A stretch of DNA of 64,000 bases from the NCBI GenBank assembly GCA_904502025.1, contig CAJGDJ010000002.1:21697-85696 (forward strand), written 5' to 3'. Made by a program: the position numbers and the translations under genes. Positions within the stretch are counted from its first letter, which is position 1; every line of letters starts with the position of its first letter. This DNA is from an uncultured Muribaculaceae bacterium (lineage in GTDB: Bacteria; Bacteroidota; Bacteroidia; Bacteroidales; Muribaculaceae). The notes below the pieces were generated by a model that was not told the origin of the DNA, did no database searches, and saw nothing but the letters and a program-made list of their open reading frames with translations. Shown piece after piece: positions 8,379 through 18,245 of this stretch.

Positions 8379-9334
8379 AGTATTCGTTTGTACTACCCGC
8401 ATATAAGGCGAAGTACTTGAGAGAGGCAATCGATAGTATATTACATCAGACGTATGCTACATTCGAATTGATAATTGTTGATGATGCTTCTCCTGAAGAT
8501 TTAAAGTCAATAATAGGCAACTATGACGATAAACGTATTCGTTATTATAGGAATGAACAAAATCTTGGTGGTAAAGATTTGGTCGCACAGTGGAATAATT
8601 GTATAACTTATGCAAAGGGGGAATATTTGATTTTGGCATCAGATGATGATGTGTATTCTCCATTATATCTTGAAAAAATGGATGCTTTGACAGAGAAGTA
8701 TCCGAATGTTAATGTGTTTCGTCCACGAGTAAAAAGAATAGATCATAACGGCGATATATTGCTCCTAGAGGGGTATTTACCAGAATATATGACTAAACTC
8801 GAATATCTGTATGCCTGGACAAATCAGTGGTTGGGTAGTGGGATTCCTTTCTACATGTTCAAGCGGGAGGCTCTGTTGTCTATTGGTGGTTTTGCTAATT
8901 ATCCGTTAGCATGGTTTAGTGACGATGCAACTGTGCTAAAATTAATGGACTCAGGAGTTGCTATATGTAATATGACCCTGTTTACTTTCAGGCTTTCCAC
9001 TGAAAGCATAAGCACAACGCAAAATACAAAAGCATCTCTTTCTGCAAAACTTAGAGCAACAAAGATGTTTTGTGATGAGCATAACAGAATAATAAAAAAT
9101 TATACCCCTCAAGATGAGGACGAAAAATATTTGTTGTCCAGAGTAAAAGCTCTTTTCCCTCGATTGATTAGGAAAAACAAAGTTCGCAGCCAATTGAAAG
9201 TATCCTCACTTGCCACTATTGTTTCTACGATTGGTGATGCCGTGAAGATTGATTATATCTCCTTGCCTTATATTCTCAAATGCTGTAAATATCCGATATT
9301 GAATGGTTTGAAAAAACTTTTTGTACATAGATGA
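8354..9334 (+). CDS. Glycosyltransferase family 2
   Basis: 326 residues. N-terminal YSFVLPAYKAKYLREAIDS, IIVDDASPED and the metal site YLILASDDDVYSPL (near residue 98) place it in GT2. It starts with ATG inside the 3' end of the preceding GT2 gene (25-base overlap), so the two are translationally linked. The C-terminal third is basic (RLIRKNKVRSQLKV) and carries no clear membrane segment. It probably works with its neighbour on the same surface glycan. It faces three glycosyltransferase genes on the other strand. Confidence 0.87.
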   Translation: MENLLETVKYSFVLPAYKAKYLREAIDSILHQTYATFELIIVDDASPEDLKSIIGNYDDKRIRYYRNEQNLGGKDLVAQWNNCITYAKGEYLILASDDDVYSPLYLEKMDALTEKYPNVNVFRPRVKRIDHNGDILLLEGYLPEYMTKLEYLYAWTNQWLGSGIPFYMFKREALLSIGGFANYPLAWFSDDATVLKLMDSGVAICNMTLFTFRLSTESISTTQNTKASLSAKLRATKMFCDEHNRIIKNYTPQDEDEKYLLSRVKALFPRLIRKNKVRSQLKVSSLATIVSTIGDAVKIDYISLPYILKCCKYPILNGLKKLFVHR

Positions 9335-9707
9335 TGAAAAGTGAAACAATATCTAAGCTATAGACATAATATAAATGCTTGTGGGGCATGCAAGATGAGC
9401 TCAAGCGTTAAATAGTTTCATTTATGGTAATGATGCCAAAAGTAGTATCCCAACCTCAATAACCACTATTTTTCTTTTTTAACAGTTAGGCAAGGCTCAT
9501 TTGCTGCATAACAAGTTAAAGATATTTACGTCCCTTTTGTGAAATACGCTCTGTCATCAATGCTGGATTTTCCAATATTTTCTTTAGATATTCACATAAT
9601 TAAGACAAAAATATTTGTGAAAATAAAATCACATTAGCGACAGCCTTAAAGAGGTTCTGACTACTCATTGATGGTAAATTGAATTTATAGAACCTCCCTT
9701 AAATAAC
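9335..9707. other. Gene-free stretch between convergent glycosyltransferases, with a possible acyltransferase scrap
   Basis: No intact gene. The frame across 9521-9600 reads IYVPFVKYALSS, like the acyltransferase_3 stretch LYVPFVKYSLFF in the gene at 41009-42142, and 17 bases (9530-9546) are identical to 41219-41235. Stops interrupt the frame upstream. It may be the trace of a deleted acyltransferase gene of the glycan locus. Confidence 0.35.
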
Positions 9708-11030
9708 TTATACTTTCTTTATCCAACGATACCAAATATATTTCATTACGATTTTATGAGATTTATACCTATGCTCTGCCAAATATAACTTTAATATATA
9801 ATAAGCCTCCTTGCGAGTAAGCCTCGAGTTCTTAATCGCATTTTTTACGATACGAAACTCTTCTTTTTCACTTAATAAACTTCTCTTCGCAGGCATATTA
9901 GGAATATCGCTTTTCGGTACTTCTATAATTTTTCGATACACCGAGTCTTCAAATTTTGCCATTGCAAAATTCTCCTCAAATATTACTCTCGACCTCATTC
10001 CCATTTCATGATATTTATCAGAGTAATCCAAAACTGCACTCTCTATCGCCTTTGCCAATGCCTTCTCATCTCCTGCAGGGAATCGATAACCGGTTTCTCC
10101 ATTTTTTATCAAACTCGCGGTACCGGTAGCCTCGCTTACCATAACAACTTTAGAAAACATCATGCCCTCAGTGCATACAATTGGCATTGGGTCATCTAAC
10201 GAAGGACACAATATATAATCCATATCAAGATATAGCTTCATCAATTCATCATGCTCCATTGGTCCTAAATACTTTACACACGAAAATGGACTGTCTTTTA
10301 CCTCCTCAACAATACGAGAGCCAATCGGCTCTCCCACTACATTGATTTCAATCCTTTCTCGTATATTTTCAGATACTAAGAATAGGCTCTTTATTAATAA
10401 ATCCTGAGCTTTTCTCTTACATATCGTTCCGGCTATGATAAATTTTATTGGTTCTTCCTTTTTTATTTTTTGTAAACCTTCAGCCAAATCAGGTATGCCA
10501 TAATAAAGAATCCCCAAATTCTTACCATCGACATATTTTTCTGCAAACGACTTTGAATAATCCCCTACACAATAAATATAATCAAATCGATTATAAATTA
10601 TATTTAAGTCATACGCAACATCATAGTGTTCATAAGACATTGACCCTTCATGCAACCACAAAACCTTCTTAACAGGAATTGAATCCATTTTTATGATTAA
10701 TGGAGAACATACAATAGTATTAAACACTATTGTGTCAAATTGACTTACATATAAATATAACAAACTATTTTTATCTGAAAGGACGTAATTCATAAGTGGT
10801 TCAATTACCACCTTAAAACCCAAGTCAGATATTTCTTTAGCCAAAGGTCCATATTGATCTGATAAAAATACCGGTTCAATCCCTCGCTTTCGCATTACCA
10901 ATGCCATATATACTAAAGCCCTCGGAGCTCCAGTTTGCGACATTTCATGACTAATTAACAAAACTCTATGAGAATGGTTACTTTTGATGCTTTTAAGATC
11001 CTTATTCGATAACTTATATATTTTCTTCAT
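9708..11030 (-). CDS. Glycosyltransferase family 4 (GT-B fold)
   Basis: 440 residues. The N-terminal Rossmann half begins with VLLISHEMSQTGAPRALVYMA. The donor-binding half contains PIKFIIAGTICKRKAQDLLIKS near residue 195 and the EX7E-like signature CTEGMMFSKVVMVSEATGTASLIKNGETG near residue 285, both typical of Glycos_transf_1. The basic C-terminal tail (RYKSHKIVMKYIWYRWIKK) may sit on the membrane. It ends the minus operon that starts with the MsbA-like exporter, one base after its neighbour. Sugar specificity is unknown. Confidence 0.88.
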   Translation of the reverse strand: MKKIYKLSNKDLKSIKSNHSHRVLLISHEMSQTGAPRALVYMALVMRKRGIEPVFLSDQYGPLAKEISDLGFKVVIEPLMNYVLSDKNSLLYLYVSQFDTIVFNTIVCSPLIIKMDSIPVKKVLWLHEGSMSYEHYDVAYDLNIIYNRFDYIYCVGDYSKSFAEKYVDGKNLGILYYGIPDLAEGLQKIKKEEPIKFIIAGTICKRKAQDLLIKSLFLVSENIRERIEINVVGEPIGSRIVEEVKDSPFSCVKYLGPMEHDELMKLYLDMDYILCPSLDDPMPIVCTEGMMFSKVVMVSEATGTASLIKNGETGYRFPAGDEKALAKAIESAVLDYSDKYHEMGMRSRVIFEENFAMAKFEDSVYRKIIEVPKSDIPNMPAKRSLLSEKEEFRIVKNAIKNSRLTRKEAYYILKLYLAEHRYKSHKIVMKYIWYRWIKKV

Positions 11031-11031
11031 A

Positions 11032-11847
11032 CTATTTAACTACATCTATTAAATTATCACTTTGTTGAATAAACATATCAGACAACTTACCATACTCCTC
11101 AACCTTAGACTTACAATTAAATGATTTATGCATTCTCCAATATGTTAATTTATCTCGCAAATAATATAAAGCATTAGTTTTTAGAACCTGACGATATAAC
11201 CAAAAATCAATCCACGCCGGAATTGGAGAATTGAAATTGATATCTTTTAATTCAGATGATTTTATCATTACAGCAGAAAATGTTGGTATTATATTCTTTT
11301 TATCTCCTGCAATAATTTGTATTTTATTCTTTCCTTCTCTCAATAATTTATTTATTGATTTTAAATATTTTGAATTAAATTTTATCTCATCTTTATCTCC
11401 AAACATTTTAATCCCATTAAGAATAATATTTACATTATCGTATTTATTTATCATTCTAACCTTACGAGCCAAATGTTCTTGATGCCAATAATCATCACTT
11501 TCGCAAAATGCAATATATTCTCCTTTTGATTTTCTAATACCCAACTTTAGAGTTTCTGGCAATCCTTTATTCTCACACATTGGGTGGGTGTATAAATGCA
11601 CATTATTATGTTTTTTTACATATTTACCTATACATTCACGAGAATCGTCTGTTGAACCATCATCAATTATAATAATTTCATAATTCTTATATGTCTGTGA
11701 TAAGACCGAATCAATAGTTGTAGTTATAAAATTACTATAATTATAACTTGCAATAATAACACTGATTAAAGGCTCATGACTTTCTTTCTTTTGAGCTGTT
11801 TTTTGATATTTTAAGCTATTAAATAGTCTTATAATACGATTTGTCAT
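11032..11847 (-). CDS. Glycosyltransferase family 2
   Basis: 271 residues with LISVIIASYNYSNFITTTIDS, IIIDDGSTDDSRECIG and the metal site YIAFCESDDYW near residue 108, standard for GT2. The start ATG lies 27 bp after the preceding gene of the operon. Very AT-rich compared with the exporter gene upstream, in line with exchangeable surface-glycan genes. Confidence 0.88.
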   Translation of the reverse strand: MTNRIIRLFNSLKYQKTAQKKESHEPLISVIIASYNYSNFITTTIDSVLSQTYKNYEIIIIDDGSTDDSRECIGKYVKKHNNVHLYTHPMCENKGLPETLKLGIRKSKGEYIAFCESDDYWHQEHLARKVRMINKYDNVNIILNGIKMFGDKDEIKFNSKYLKSINKLLREGKNKIQIIAGDKKNIIPTFSAVMIKSSELKDINFNSPIPAWIDFWLYRQVLKTNALYYLRDKLTYWRMHKSFNCKSKVEEYGKLSDMFIQQSDNLIDVVK

Positions 11848-11874
11848 AATTTACAAATAATCTAAATTGCCACA

Positions 11875-13029
11875 TCATAACACACTCATAAACACCGCCA
11901 TAAGCACAAATAGAATTATACTATATCCCATCATACGAATGATTTTAAGATATTTCTTTTTCTTAAGGCTGACTCGTTGCAAATTTTGTTTATACTTCTC
12001 AACTGAGTTTTGTATGTCATTTATTATCTTTCCTTTTTCCTCTATTATTCTATCTTTTTCCTCTATTATCCTTTCAGTCTCTATCTTGCCACATCTCATA
12101 TCATAAAACTTTTGCATTTTATGATACCAAAAATTTGCAACATCATTCGGATAATCTTCATATAACGACAAATACTTTTTTACTGCATTTTGTATATTCA
12201 AATAACTTAAGGCATATTCTCTTGCCCAATTCCCGTCTGCCGGATTATATTTTTTTAATTCGTATATAAATTCTTCTCGATTAAATGTCTTATTAGTTCC
12301 TCTCCCTATAAAATTATGATATATACTTTTTTCAATATTATCTTTAGTGATATAGCCATCTCCAATTGCTTTACCAATAAGACCTCTATTATCATAAGAC
12401 AAAACACATCTGCCACATGCCATAGCATCATATAAAGAACGACCGATACCAACTACGAGATCGGCTTCATTTATCTTATCTTCAATTTCCCAAACATTAT
12501 CGGTAAACTTGTTACACGACTTGAATTCTATCCCTAATTCATCACAACAGTCTTTTATAAATTCGTTTAATTCACTTGATTGAGACAAGGATAAAACGCA
12601 CTTCAAATTTGGGGATAGCTGTCGTTTTGGTGCAAATCTCTCGCAGTCTATACCATTCAATACAATTTCAGCATCATATCCTTTAGTTTTAATATACTCC
12701 TTAATTTCTTCTGATATACCTACATGTCTGTCTGCAAATGGCGATGGTTGCTCCAATTCCGTAAGCACACCATGACACGTTTGAACAATATATCCAAATC
12801 GACATAGATACTCAATGACCGTTGTGTGATTGGCTAAAATAAGATCATAGTATTGCCACGACATATAAGGAATACCCTTTTGTTCCAACTTATTAGATAT
12901 CTCACCCTTGTAAAAGGTAAAATACTCAACATCATGACCCAACCTTTTCAATTCGACAGCAAGTGTATAAGTGTAATTTTCGGTCCCTCCTGTTTTTTGC
13001 AAATGGTGATTCCCTACTAAAATTCTCAT
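11875..13029 (-). CDS. Glycosyltransferase family 4-like protein with coiled coil and C-terminal membrane anchor
   Basis: About 384 residues from the ATG at 13029; an upstream ATG at 13062 would overlap the exporter gene and precede MRILVGNHHLQKTGGTENYT, which is the natural GT4 N-terminus (GGTE loop). VVGIGRSLYDAMACGRCVLSYDNRGLIG matches the donor site. The C-terminus is unusual: a charged coiled coil with a duplicated RIIEEK-D/G-(R/K)II unit near residues 315-330, then a basic stretch and one hydrophobic segment (YSIILFVLMAVFMSVL) at the end, so the enzyme is probably tail-anchored in the inner membrane. Function of the coiled coil is not known. Confidence 0.75.
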   Translation of the reverse strand: MRILVGNHHLQKTGGTENYTYTLAVELKRLGHDVEYFTFYKGEISNKLEQKGIPYMSWQYYDLILANHTTVIEYLCRFGYIVQTCHGVLTELEQPSPFADRHVGISEEIKEYIKTKGYDAEIVLNGIDCERFAPKRQLSPNLKCVLSLSQSSELNEFIKDCCDELGIEFKSCNKFTDNVWEIEDKINEADLVVGIGRSLYDAMACGRCVLSYDNRGLIGKAIGDGYITKDNIEKSIYHNFIGRGTNKTFNREEFIYELKKYNPADGNWAREYALSYLNIQNAVKKYLSLYEDYPNDVANFWYHKMQKFYDMRCGKIETERIIEEKDRIIEEKGKIINDIQNSVEKYKQNLQRVSLKKKKYLKIIRMMGYSIILFVLMAVFMSVL

Positions 13030-13042
13030 AAATTTACATCTT

Positions 13043-14875
13043 TTATAAGCTTTGCATGTCATTTAATTTCTTATAGTAACCATTGAGGGAAAGGAGCTCT
13101 TCGTGTGTGCCTCGTTCAACGATTTCTCCTTCAAAAAGAACGCAAATTTCATCGGCATTCTTAATTGTACTCAATCGATGTGCAATAGCGATAGTGGTAC
13201 GAGATTTCATCAAACGTTCCAACGCTTCTTGCACAAGTCGTTCCGATTCAGTATCGAGTGCCGATGTTGCCTCATCAAGTATCAAAATTGGTGGATTTTT
13301 CAATATTGCACGTGCAATACTTATACGCTGACGTTGTCCTCCCGACAAACGACCTCCACGGTCGCCAATCATTGTTTCATATCCATTCTCCGACTCCATG
13401 ATAAAGTCATGTGCATTCGCAATTTTTGCAGCCTCTATAACCTGTTCCATTGTTGCATTTTCAACGCCAAAGGTTATGTTGTTATAGAAAGTATCATTAA
13501 ACAGAATTGCTTCTTGGTTCACGTTTCCTATCAACGAACGAAGTGCCGAAATTTCAACATCTTTGATATTCTTTCCATCGATTAAAATTTCACCGTCTTT
13601 AATGTCATGATAACGTGGTACCAAATCCACTAATGTCGATTTTCCCGAACCTGATTGCCCAACCAATGCGATTGTCTTTCCTTTTTGTACCATTAGGCTA
13701 ATATCTTTAAGAACAGGACGACCTTCAATGTAGCTAAATGACACATTCTTAAACTCAACACCTTGTTCAAACTGAGTTAATGACTTGGGATTTTCAGGAT
13801 TCTTTATTGGGTTATCTGCTTTAAGAATCATATCAATACGTTCCATACTTGCCATTCCCAATGGTATGTTATAAAACGCTCTTGAAAACTCTTTCAATGG
13901 ATTTATTATACTATATAAGATAACCAAGTAGAAAATAAATGTCGAAGCATCAATAGGTGAATTGTCACTTAGAATCAATGCACCTCCAAACCATAACACA
14001 ATTACAATCACACAAGTTCCAAGAAATTCACTCATTGGGTGTGCCGAACTTTGTCGTATCACCATTCTATTTGTTGCATTACGAAATTCATTATTGATTT
14101 TTATAAATCGTTGTGCCATTTTGGTTTCTGCAATAAATGCTTTGATAATACGCAATCCTCCTAAAGTTTCATCAAGTTGCGACATAATATCACCCCACTG
14201 ACCTTGAGCTACAGATGATTGACGTTTAAGCTTGCGACTCACGGTGCCCATTATCCACCCAGCAAAAGGCATAACCACTAATACAAACAATGTCATCTGC
14301 CAACTCACACTGAATAATGTAACAAAACATACAACAATTGTAATCGGGTTACGTATAAGCATATTTATCGAGCTTGTCAACGTGCTTTCCACAGCTGTTA
14401 CATCGGCACTCATACGTGCAATAATATCCCCTTTGCGTTCTTCAGAGAAAAAGCTTAATGGCAATCTCAATACTTTTTCATACACTTCAATGCGTATATC
14501 TCTCACAATACCTGTACGCAACGGGACCATCACCGCTTCCGCCGCAAAATATCCACTTGTCTTTAGCAATGTCATAACTATGAGCACCAGACCCATTAAT
14601 ATAAGCACCGACAATTGCCCATAATTTTCAATTAATTGTCCAAGCAAATAGTAAGCATTATTTACCAAAACATCTTTATCAATACCATTATCCATTGGTA
14701 TGTATTCGTAAGTGGCATCATCAATCTTAAACAAAATATTCAAAATTGGGATTAACGCCATAAACGAGAATACATTAAGCCACTGTGATACAAAATTCAG
14801 TATCACCGACCACACTAATCTTTTGCGATAAGGTTTTATATATCGCTGCAACAACTTAAAAAATTGTTTTATCAT
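13043..14875 (-). CDS. ABC transporter, MsbA-like exporter (fused membrane and ATPase domains)
   Basis: 610-residue half-transporter. Residues 1-330 hold six membrane segments (ABC_membrane). The ATPase domain from about 355 has Walker A GQSGSGKST, signature LSGGQRQRISIARA, Walker B ILILDEATSALD and the switch histidine in IAIAHRLST. Such proteins flip lipid A core, lipid-linked glycans or other lipids across the inner membrane, energised by ATP. Because it heads an operon with three glycosyltransferases, a lipid-glycan substrate is plausible here. It could also simply be the housekeeping MsbA. It has its own promoter just upstream. Confidence 0.9.
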   Translation of the reverse strand: MIKQFFKLLQRYIKPYRKRLVWSVILNFVSQWLNVFSFMALIPILNILFKIDDATYEYIPMDNGIDKDVLVNNAYYLLGQLIENYGQLSVLILMGLVLIVMTLLKTSGYFAAEAVMVPLRTGIVRDIRIEVYEKVLRLPLSFFSEERKGDIIARMSADVTAVESTLTSSINMLIRNPITIVVCFVTLFSVSWQMTLFVLVVMPFAGWIMGTVSRKLKRQSSVAQGQWGDIMSQLDETLGGLRIIKAFIAETKMAQRFIKINNEFRNATNRMVIRQSSAHPMSEFLGTCVIVIVLWFGGALILSDNSPIDASTFIFYLVILYSIINPLKEFSRAFYNIPLGMASMERIDMILKADNPIKNPENPKSLTQFEQGVEFKNVSFSYIEGRPVLKDISLMVQKGKTIALVGQSGSGKSTLVDLVPRYHDIKDGEILIDGKNIKDVEISALRSLIGNVNQEAILFNDTFYNNITFGVENATMEQVIEAAKIANAHDFIMESENGYETMIGDRGGRLSGGQRQRISIARAILKNPPILILDEATSALDTESERLVQEALERLMKSRTTIAIAHRLSTIKNADEICVLFEGEIVERGTHEELLSLNGYYKKLNDMQSL

Positions 14876-14900
14876 CTTTTATCTTTTATAGTTCAATTTG

Positions 14901-14932
14901 CAAAATTAGCACAATTTACACTATTCGACAAA
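14901..14932 (-). promoter_or_regulatory. Bacteroidota promoter for the exporter/glycosyltransferase operon
   Basis: On the minus strand TTTG (14929-14932) is followed after 20 bases by the -7 box TAATTTTG (14901-14908). The predicted start of transcription near 14895 gives a leader of about 20 nt before the ATG at 14875. Confidence 0.65.
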
Positions 14933-15084
14933 TATTTACACCTATTTCACAACAACCATCCCTTTCTATTTCTTTTTTCATTCAATTGCGAATGATAAGA
15001 AATTTGAAACTTTCTTTTCATTAACTTTTCCTTTTTCGTTAAATCTTTGTTATCTTTACAACACAAATCTTAAACAATGCCATT

Positions 15085-16755
15085 ATGAATCGAAAAATGA
15101 ACCTATTTTGCAAAAACACAGGTAGTTATATTTCTTTTACCGGAGGGGAAACTCTTCAAGAAATTTTTAATCGACTAAAAGAGCAAATCAACATAAACCC
15201 TATTTGTGCTCGAGTAAACAACAAAACCGAAGATATGAACTATCCGGTCTTCGGACCAAAACAAGTGGAGTTCCTTTCTCGAGAAAGTGGCTCGGGACAA
15301 CGTGTGTATATCCGATCTTTATGTATGATATTATATAAAGCAATTTGCGACGTTCTGCCGGGCGTTCGTCTTCACATTGAGCATTCTATCGCTCGTGGAT
15401 ATTATTGCTTGTTAGAGGGTAAAAATAAGCCATCAAACGAAATTGTGAATCAAATTCTCAATCGCATGCATGAAATAGTTACCGAAGACATTCCATTCAT
15501 TCGCAGAGAACAACTCACCGAAGATGTTATTAATATTTTTGAACGCCAAGGACTGCTCGATAAAGTAAAACTTCTGAAATCCACTCATGATCTCTACACT
15601 ATATATTACGAACTTGACAACGTATGCGATAGTTACTATGGGCATCTTGCAAATTCAACAGGGCAAATTGATACTTTTGACTTATTACCATATAAAGATG
15701 GTTTATTGCTTTTAGGTTTCGACACACAAATACCAAATCAACCGGCAAAACCTATTGAACAAGAAAAAATGTATCAAGCATTTACCGAATACACAAGTTT
15801 CAATAAAATCATCGGCATCAAAAATGTTGGAGAACTCAATAACGCCACTTTACGAGGTAAAACGGCTGACTTAATCAACGTAGCCGAAGCCCTCCACGAA
15901 AAAAAATTAGGACGCATTTCTGATGAAATTACACGCAGATATCAAGAGGGTGGGGCACGCATCGTTCTCATCGCCGGTCCATCATCTTCAGGAAAAACAA
16001 CCACAACAAAACGATTAGCTATTCAGTTGATGACCAACCTACTTGTCCCCAAGCTAATATCTCTTGACGACTATTTTGTAGATCGTGTAAACACACCTCT
16101 TGACGAAGATGGAGAATATGACTACGAATCATTATATGCCCTCGACCTTGACCAATTTAATAAAGACCTGAATGCACTACTTGCAGGAGAAGAAATTAAT
16201 CAGCCCACCTACAACTTCGAGCGTGGCTGTCGCGAATACAGAGGCAACACTCTAAAACTCGAAGAAAATTCAATATTACTTATTGAGGGGATTCATGGTC
16301 TAAACCCCGACCTTACCGCACACATCGAAGAGAAAATGAAATACAAACTCTATGTATCTGCTCTCACTACAATTTCTATCGATGACCACAATTGGATACC
16401 AACAACCGACAATCGCCTATTACGTCGCATCATTCGTGATGCAAAATATCGTGGTGTCTCTGCCGAATCAACCATCAAGCGATGGCCAAGTGTACGACGT
16501 GGCGAAGAAAAATGGATATTCCCATATCAAGAAAATGCCGATGCCATGTTTAACTCATCATTACTTTTCGAACTTGGAGTAATAAAAGAATATGGCGAAG
16601 AAGTATTGAAACATGTTCCACGCGACGTTCCCGAATATGGCGAAGCCTATCGCTTGCGTAGATTCTTAAACTATTTTACACCTATCAGCGACCAAGTGAT
16701 ACCCCACACAAGCCTCCTCCGCGAGTTCCTCGGAGGTAGCTCATTCCACTACTAA
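15085..16755 (+). CDS. Nucleoside kinase with TGS/threonyl-tRNA-synthetase-like N-terminus (uridine kinase family)
   Basis: 556 residues. The C-terminal half is a P-loop phosphoribulokinase/uridine kinase domain: Walker A VLIAGPSSSGKTTTTKRL near residue 295, LISLDDYFVDR, and LLIEGIHGLNP near 393. The N-terminal half (TGGETLQEIFNRL, then HIEHSIARGYYC, FIRREQLTED) resembles the TGS plus second additional domain of threonyl-tRNA synthetase. This fusion is widespread in Bacteroidota and Clostridia as an uncharacterised nucleoside kinase. Phosphorylation of a nucleoside is inferred from the family. ATG at 15085; a degenerate -7 box TATCTTTA lies at 15051-15058. Confidence 0.88.
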   Translation: MNRKMNLFCKNTGSYISFTGGETLQEIFNRLKEQININPICARVNNKTEDMNYPVFGPKQVEFLSRESGSGQRVYIRSLCMILYKAICDVLPGVRLHIEHSIARGYYCLLEGKNKPSNEIVNQILNRMHEIVTEDIPFIRREQLTEDVINIFERQGLLDKVKLLKSTHDLYTIYYELDNVCDSYYGHLANSTGQIDTFDLLPYKDGLLLLGFDTQIPNQPAKPIEQEKMYQAFTEYTSFNKIIGIKNVGELNNATLRGKTADLINVAEALHEKKLGRISDEITRRYQEGGARIVLIAGPSSSGKTTTTKRLAIQLMTNLLVPKLISLDDYFVDRVNTPLDEDGEYDYESLYALDLDQFNKDLNALLAGEEINQPTYNFERGCREYRGNTLKLEENSILLIEGIHGLNPDLTAHIEEKMKYKLYVSALTTISIDDHNWIPTTDNRLLRRIIRDAKYRGVSAESTIKRWPSVRRGEEKWIFPYQENADAMFNSSLLFELGVIKEYGEEVLKHVPRDVPEYGEAYRLRRFLNYFTPISDQVIPHTSLLREFLGGSSFHY

Positions 16756-16806
16756 CAATTATAGGGCAGAGGATTCAACACAACTATTTACAGATAAGAT
16801 TACTAT

Positions 16807-16849
16807 ATAACAAGAGACAATGCCAAAATTTGGCATTGTCTCTTGTTAT
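16807..16849. terminator. Bidirectional terminator hairpin, 21-bp arms
   Basis: Perfect inverted repeat: arm 16807-16827, one-base loop, arm 16829-16849 (core CAAGAGACAATGCCAAA). It lies between the convergent nucleoside kinase and DUF5723 genes and probably ends transcription from both sides. Confidence 0.85.
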
Positions 16850-16868
16850 AGGTTATATTATTTTGAAT

Positions 16869-18221
16869 TTAGAAAGGAATGTTTATACCTACATTCATGC
16901 TTGCGTTTGAAGATAGGGGAAGTCCTTGTTTGGCGAGTTTACCCATTGTGTGGTCCATGCCCGCGAATAGGTTAAATCCTGTTACATTCAAATTCATCAA
17001 CCAACCAAATGACCAACCATAGGTTCCTACTGCAACATTTACACCGGCCGAGAATGGCTTTACAGGATTGATGTTTGCTCCTAATCTAAATTCGGTCCAA
17101 GAGTAGTCGCCTTGAATGCGAGTCGAATTGAGCAATCCGAATTTCAAATTGCGATAAGCCGGCAGTGTATATTCGGCTGCAATGTTGAGTGTAGCTCCAA
17201 GCATAGTAGTGCGTGAGCCGGCGTCACCTTGAGCTTTTAGGTCATAAAGAGACGAAATATCTTGCAACATCTTATCAAATTCATCATTGAAATTATTCTG
17301 TGCGTTCTCATCAACATTAAATGAATAATCACTTGTGTTAAACTGATTATCACCATCGGTCGATGCAACCATATTGTTATTCCAACTAATAAATCCGAAG
17401 TCAAGCAATGCCAAACTAAATGCCCAATTTTGATTAGGCTTAAATTCAGCACCTAAATCAAGAGCCATGCCAAAACCATTTAATCCTAGGCCATCAAAAC
17501 TCATGCCATCGATATTTCCCGACTCTTCATCGATTTCATAGCTTAATCCTTTCACACTTGCCTCTATTTGTGCATTTGTTATTGCTTGCCAATTATCTTC
17601 TCCAAGGGTTAATTGAGCTTTGTTAAATCGAGCATCAATATTTGCTCCTCCAAGAATAAACTTCAATGCACCACCGATACGCCATTTATTGTTAATTTGA
17701 TGAGAATGTCCTAATGCAATTTCTCCATATAAATCGGCATGAATATCAAAATCAGAGATGTCGTATGTTTTATTTTCTATCCCTTCTTTCAAGAAAGAAA
17801 ACAGCGTTTTAGGAATACGTGTGCCCATATTCCCTTTTACATTAATGCTCACGGTATTATACCCCTTGAATGCCTTGAACCCAAAACTTAAAAGATTGAG
17901 TTTTAGGTCAGCTCCCAATCGGCTCACATCGTTAATGTTGTTCAAAAATGAAGCATCAACGGCCGGATTCATAAACGTGGTAGTTGTGCCATCAACATTA
18001 TAAAAAATCTCATCTAAACCGATGGTGCCACGCATTGCTGCATTCACATTACCCACTACAGGTATTGAAATAAAATTTTTCTCATTGGCAAAAGCCGGGT
18101 TAAGTTCATAACGATGAGTATAACCATCAATAAAATATGCCGAATTGGTGTTTTGAGCCACTGTACCAAATGACAATACTGCAGTAGCCGAAATAATTAT
18201 TGATTTAATATATTTATTCAT
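16869..18221 (-). CDS. DUF5723 family outer-membrane beta-barrel protein
   Basis: 450 residues. Signal peptide MNKYIKSIIISATAVLSFGTVAQ, then NTNSAYFIDGYTHRYELNPAFA, which is the hallmark opening of the Bacteroidota DUF5723 family (PorP/SprF-like barrels). The rest alternates short amphipathic strands and ends in MNVGINIPF with a terminal aromatic, as expected for a barrel. It is probably co-transcribed with the lipoprotein gene 24 bp upstream. The function of the family is unknown; a gliding or type IX secretion link is only an analogy. Confidence 0.82.
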   Translation of the reverse strand: MNKYIKSIIISATAVLSFGTVAQNTNSAYFIDGYTHRYELNPAFANEKNFISIPVVGNVNAAMRGTIGLDEIFYNVDGTTTTFMNPAVDASFLNNINDVSRLGADLKLNLLSFGFKAFKGYNTVSINVKGNMGTRIPKTLFSFLKEGIENKTYDISDFDIHADLYGEIALGHSHQINNKWRIGGALKFILGGANIDARFNKAQLTLGEDNWQAITNAQIEASVKGLSYEIDEESGNIDGMSFDGLGLNGFGMALDLGAEFKPNQNWAFSLALLDFGFISWNNNMVASTDGDNQFNTSDYSFNVDENAQNNFNDEFDKMLQDISSLYDLKAQGDAGSRTTMLGATLNIAAEYTLPAYRNLKFGLLNSTRIQGDYSWTEFRLGANINPVKPFSAGVNVAVGTYGWSFGWLMNLNVTGFNLFAGMDHTMGKLAKQGLPLSSNASMNVGINIPF

Positions 18222-18245
18222 AATTTGTGTCTGTTATATAATTTA

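Noticed and set aside
13083..13585. 160-residue plus-strand frame opposite the MsbA-like exporter
   Set aside because: Antisense shadow of the ATPase domain; no motif or promoter.
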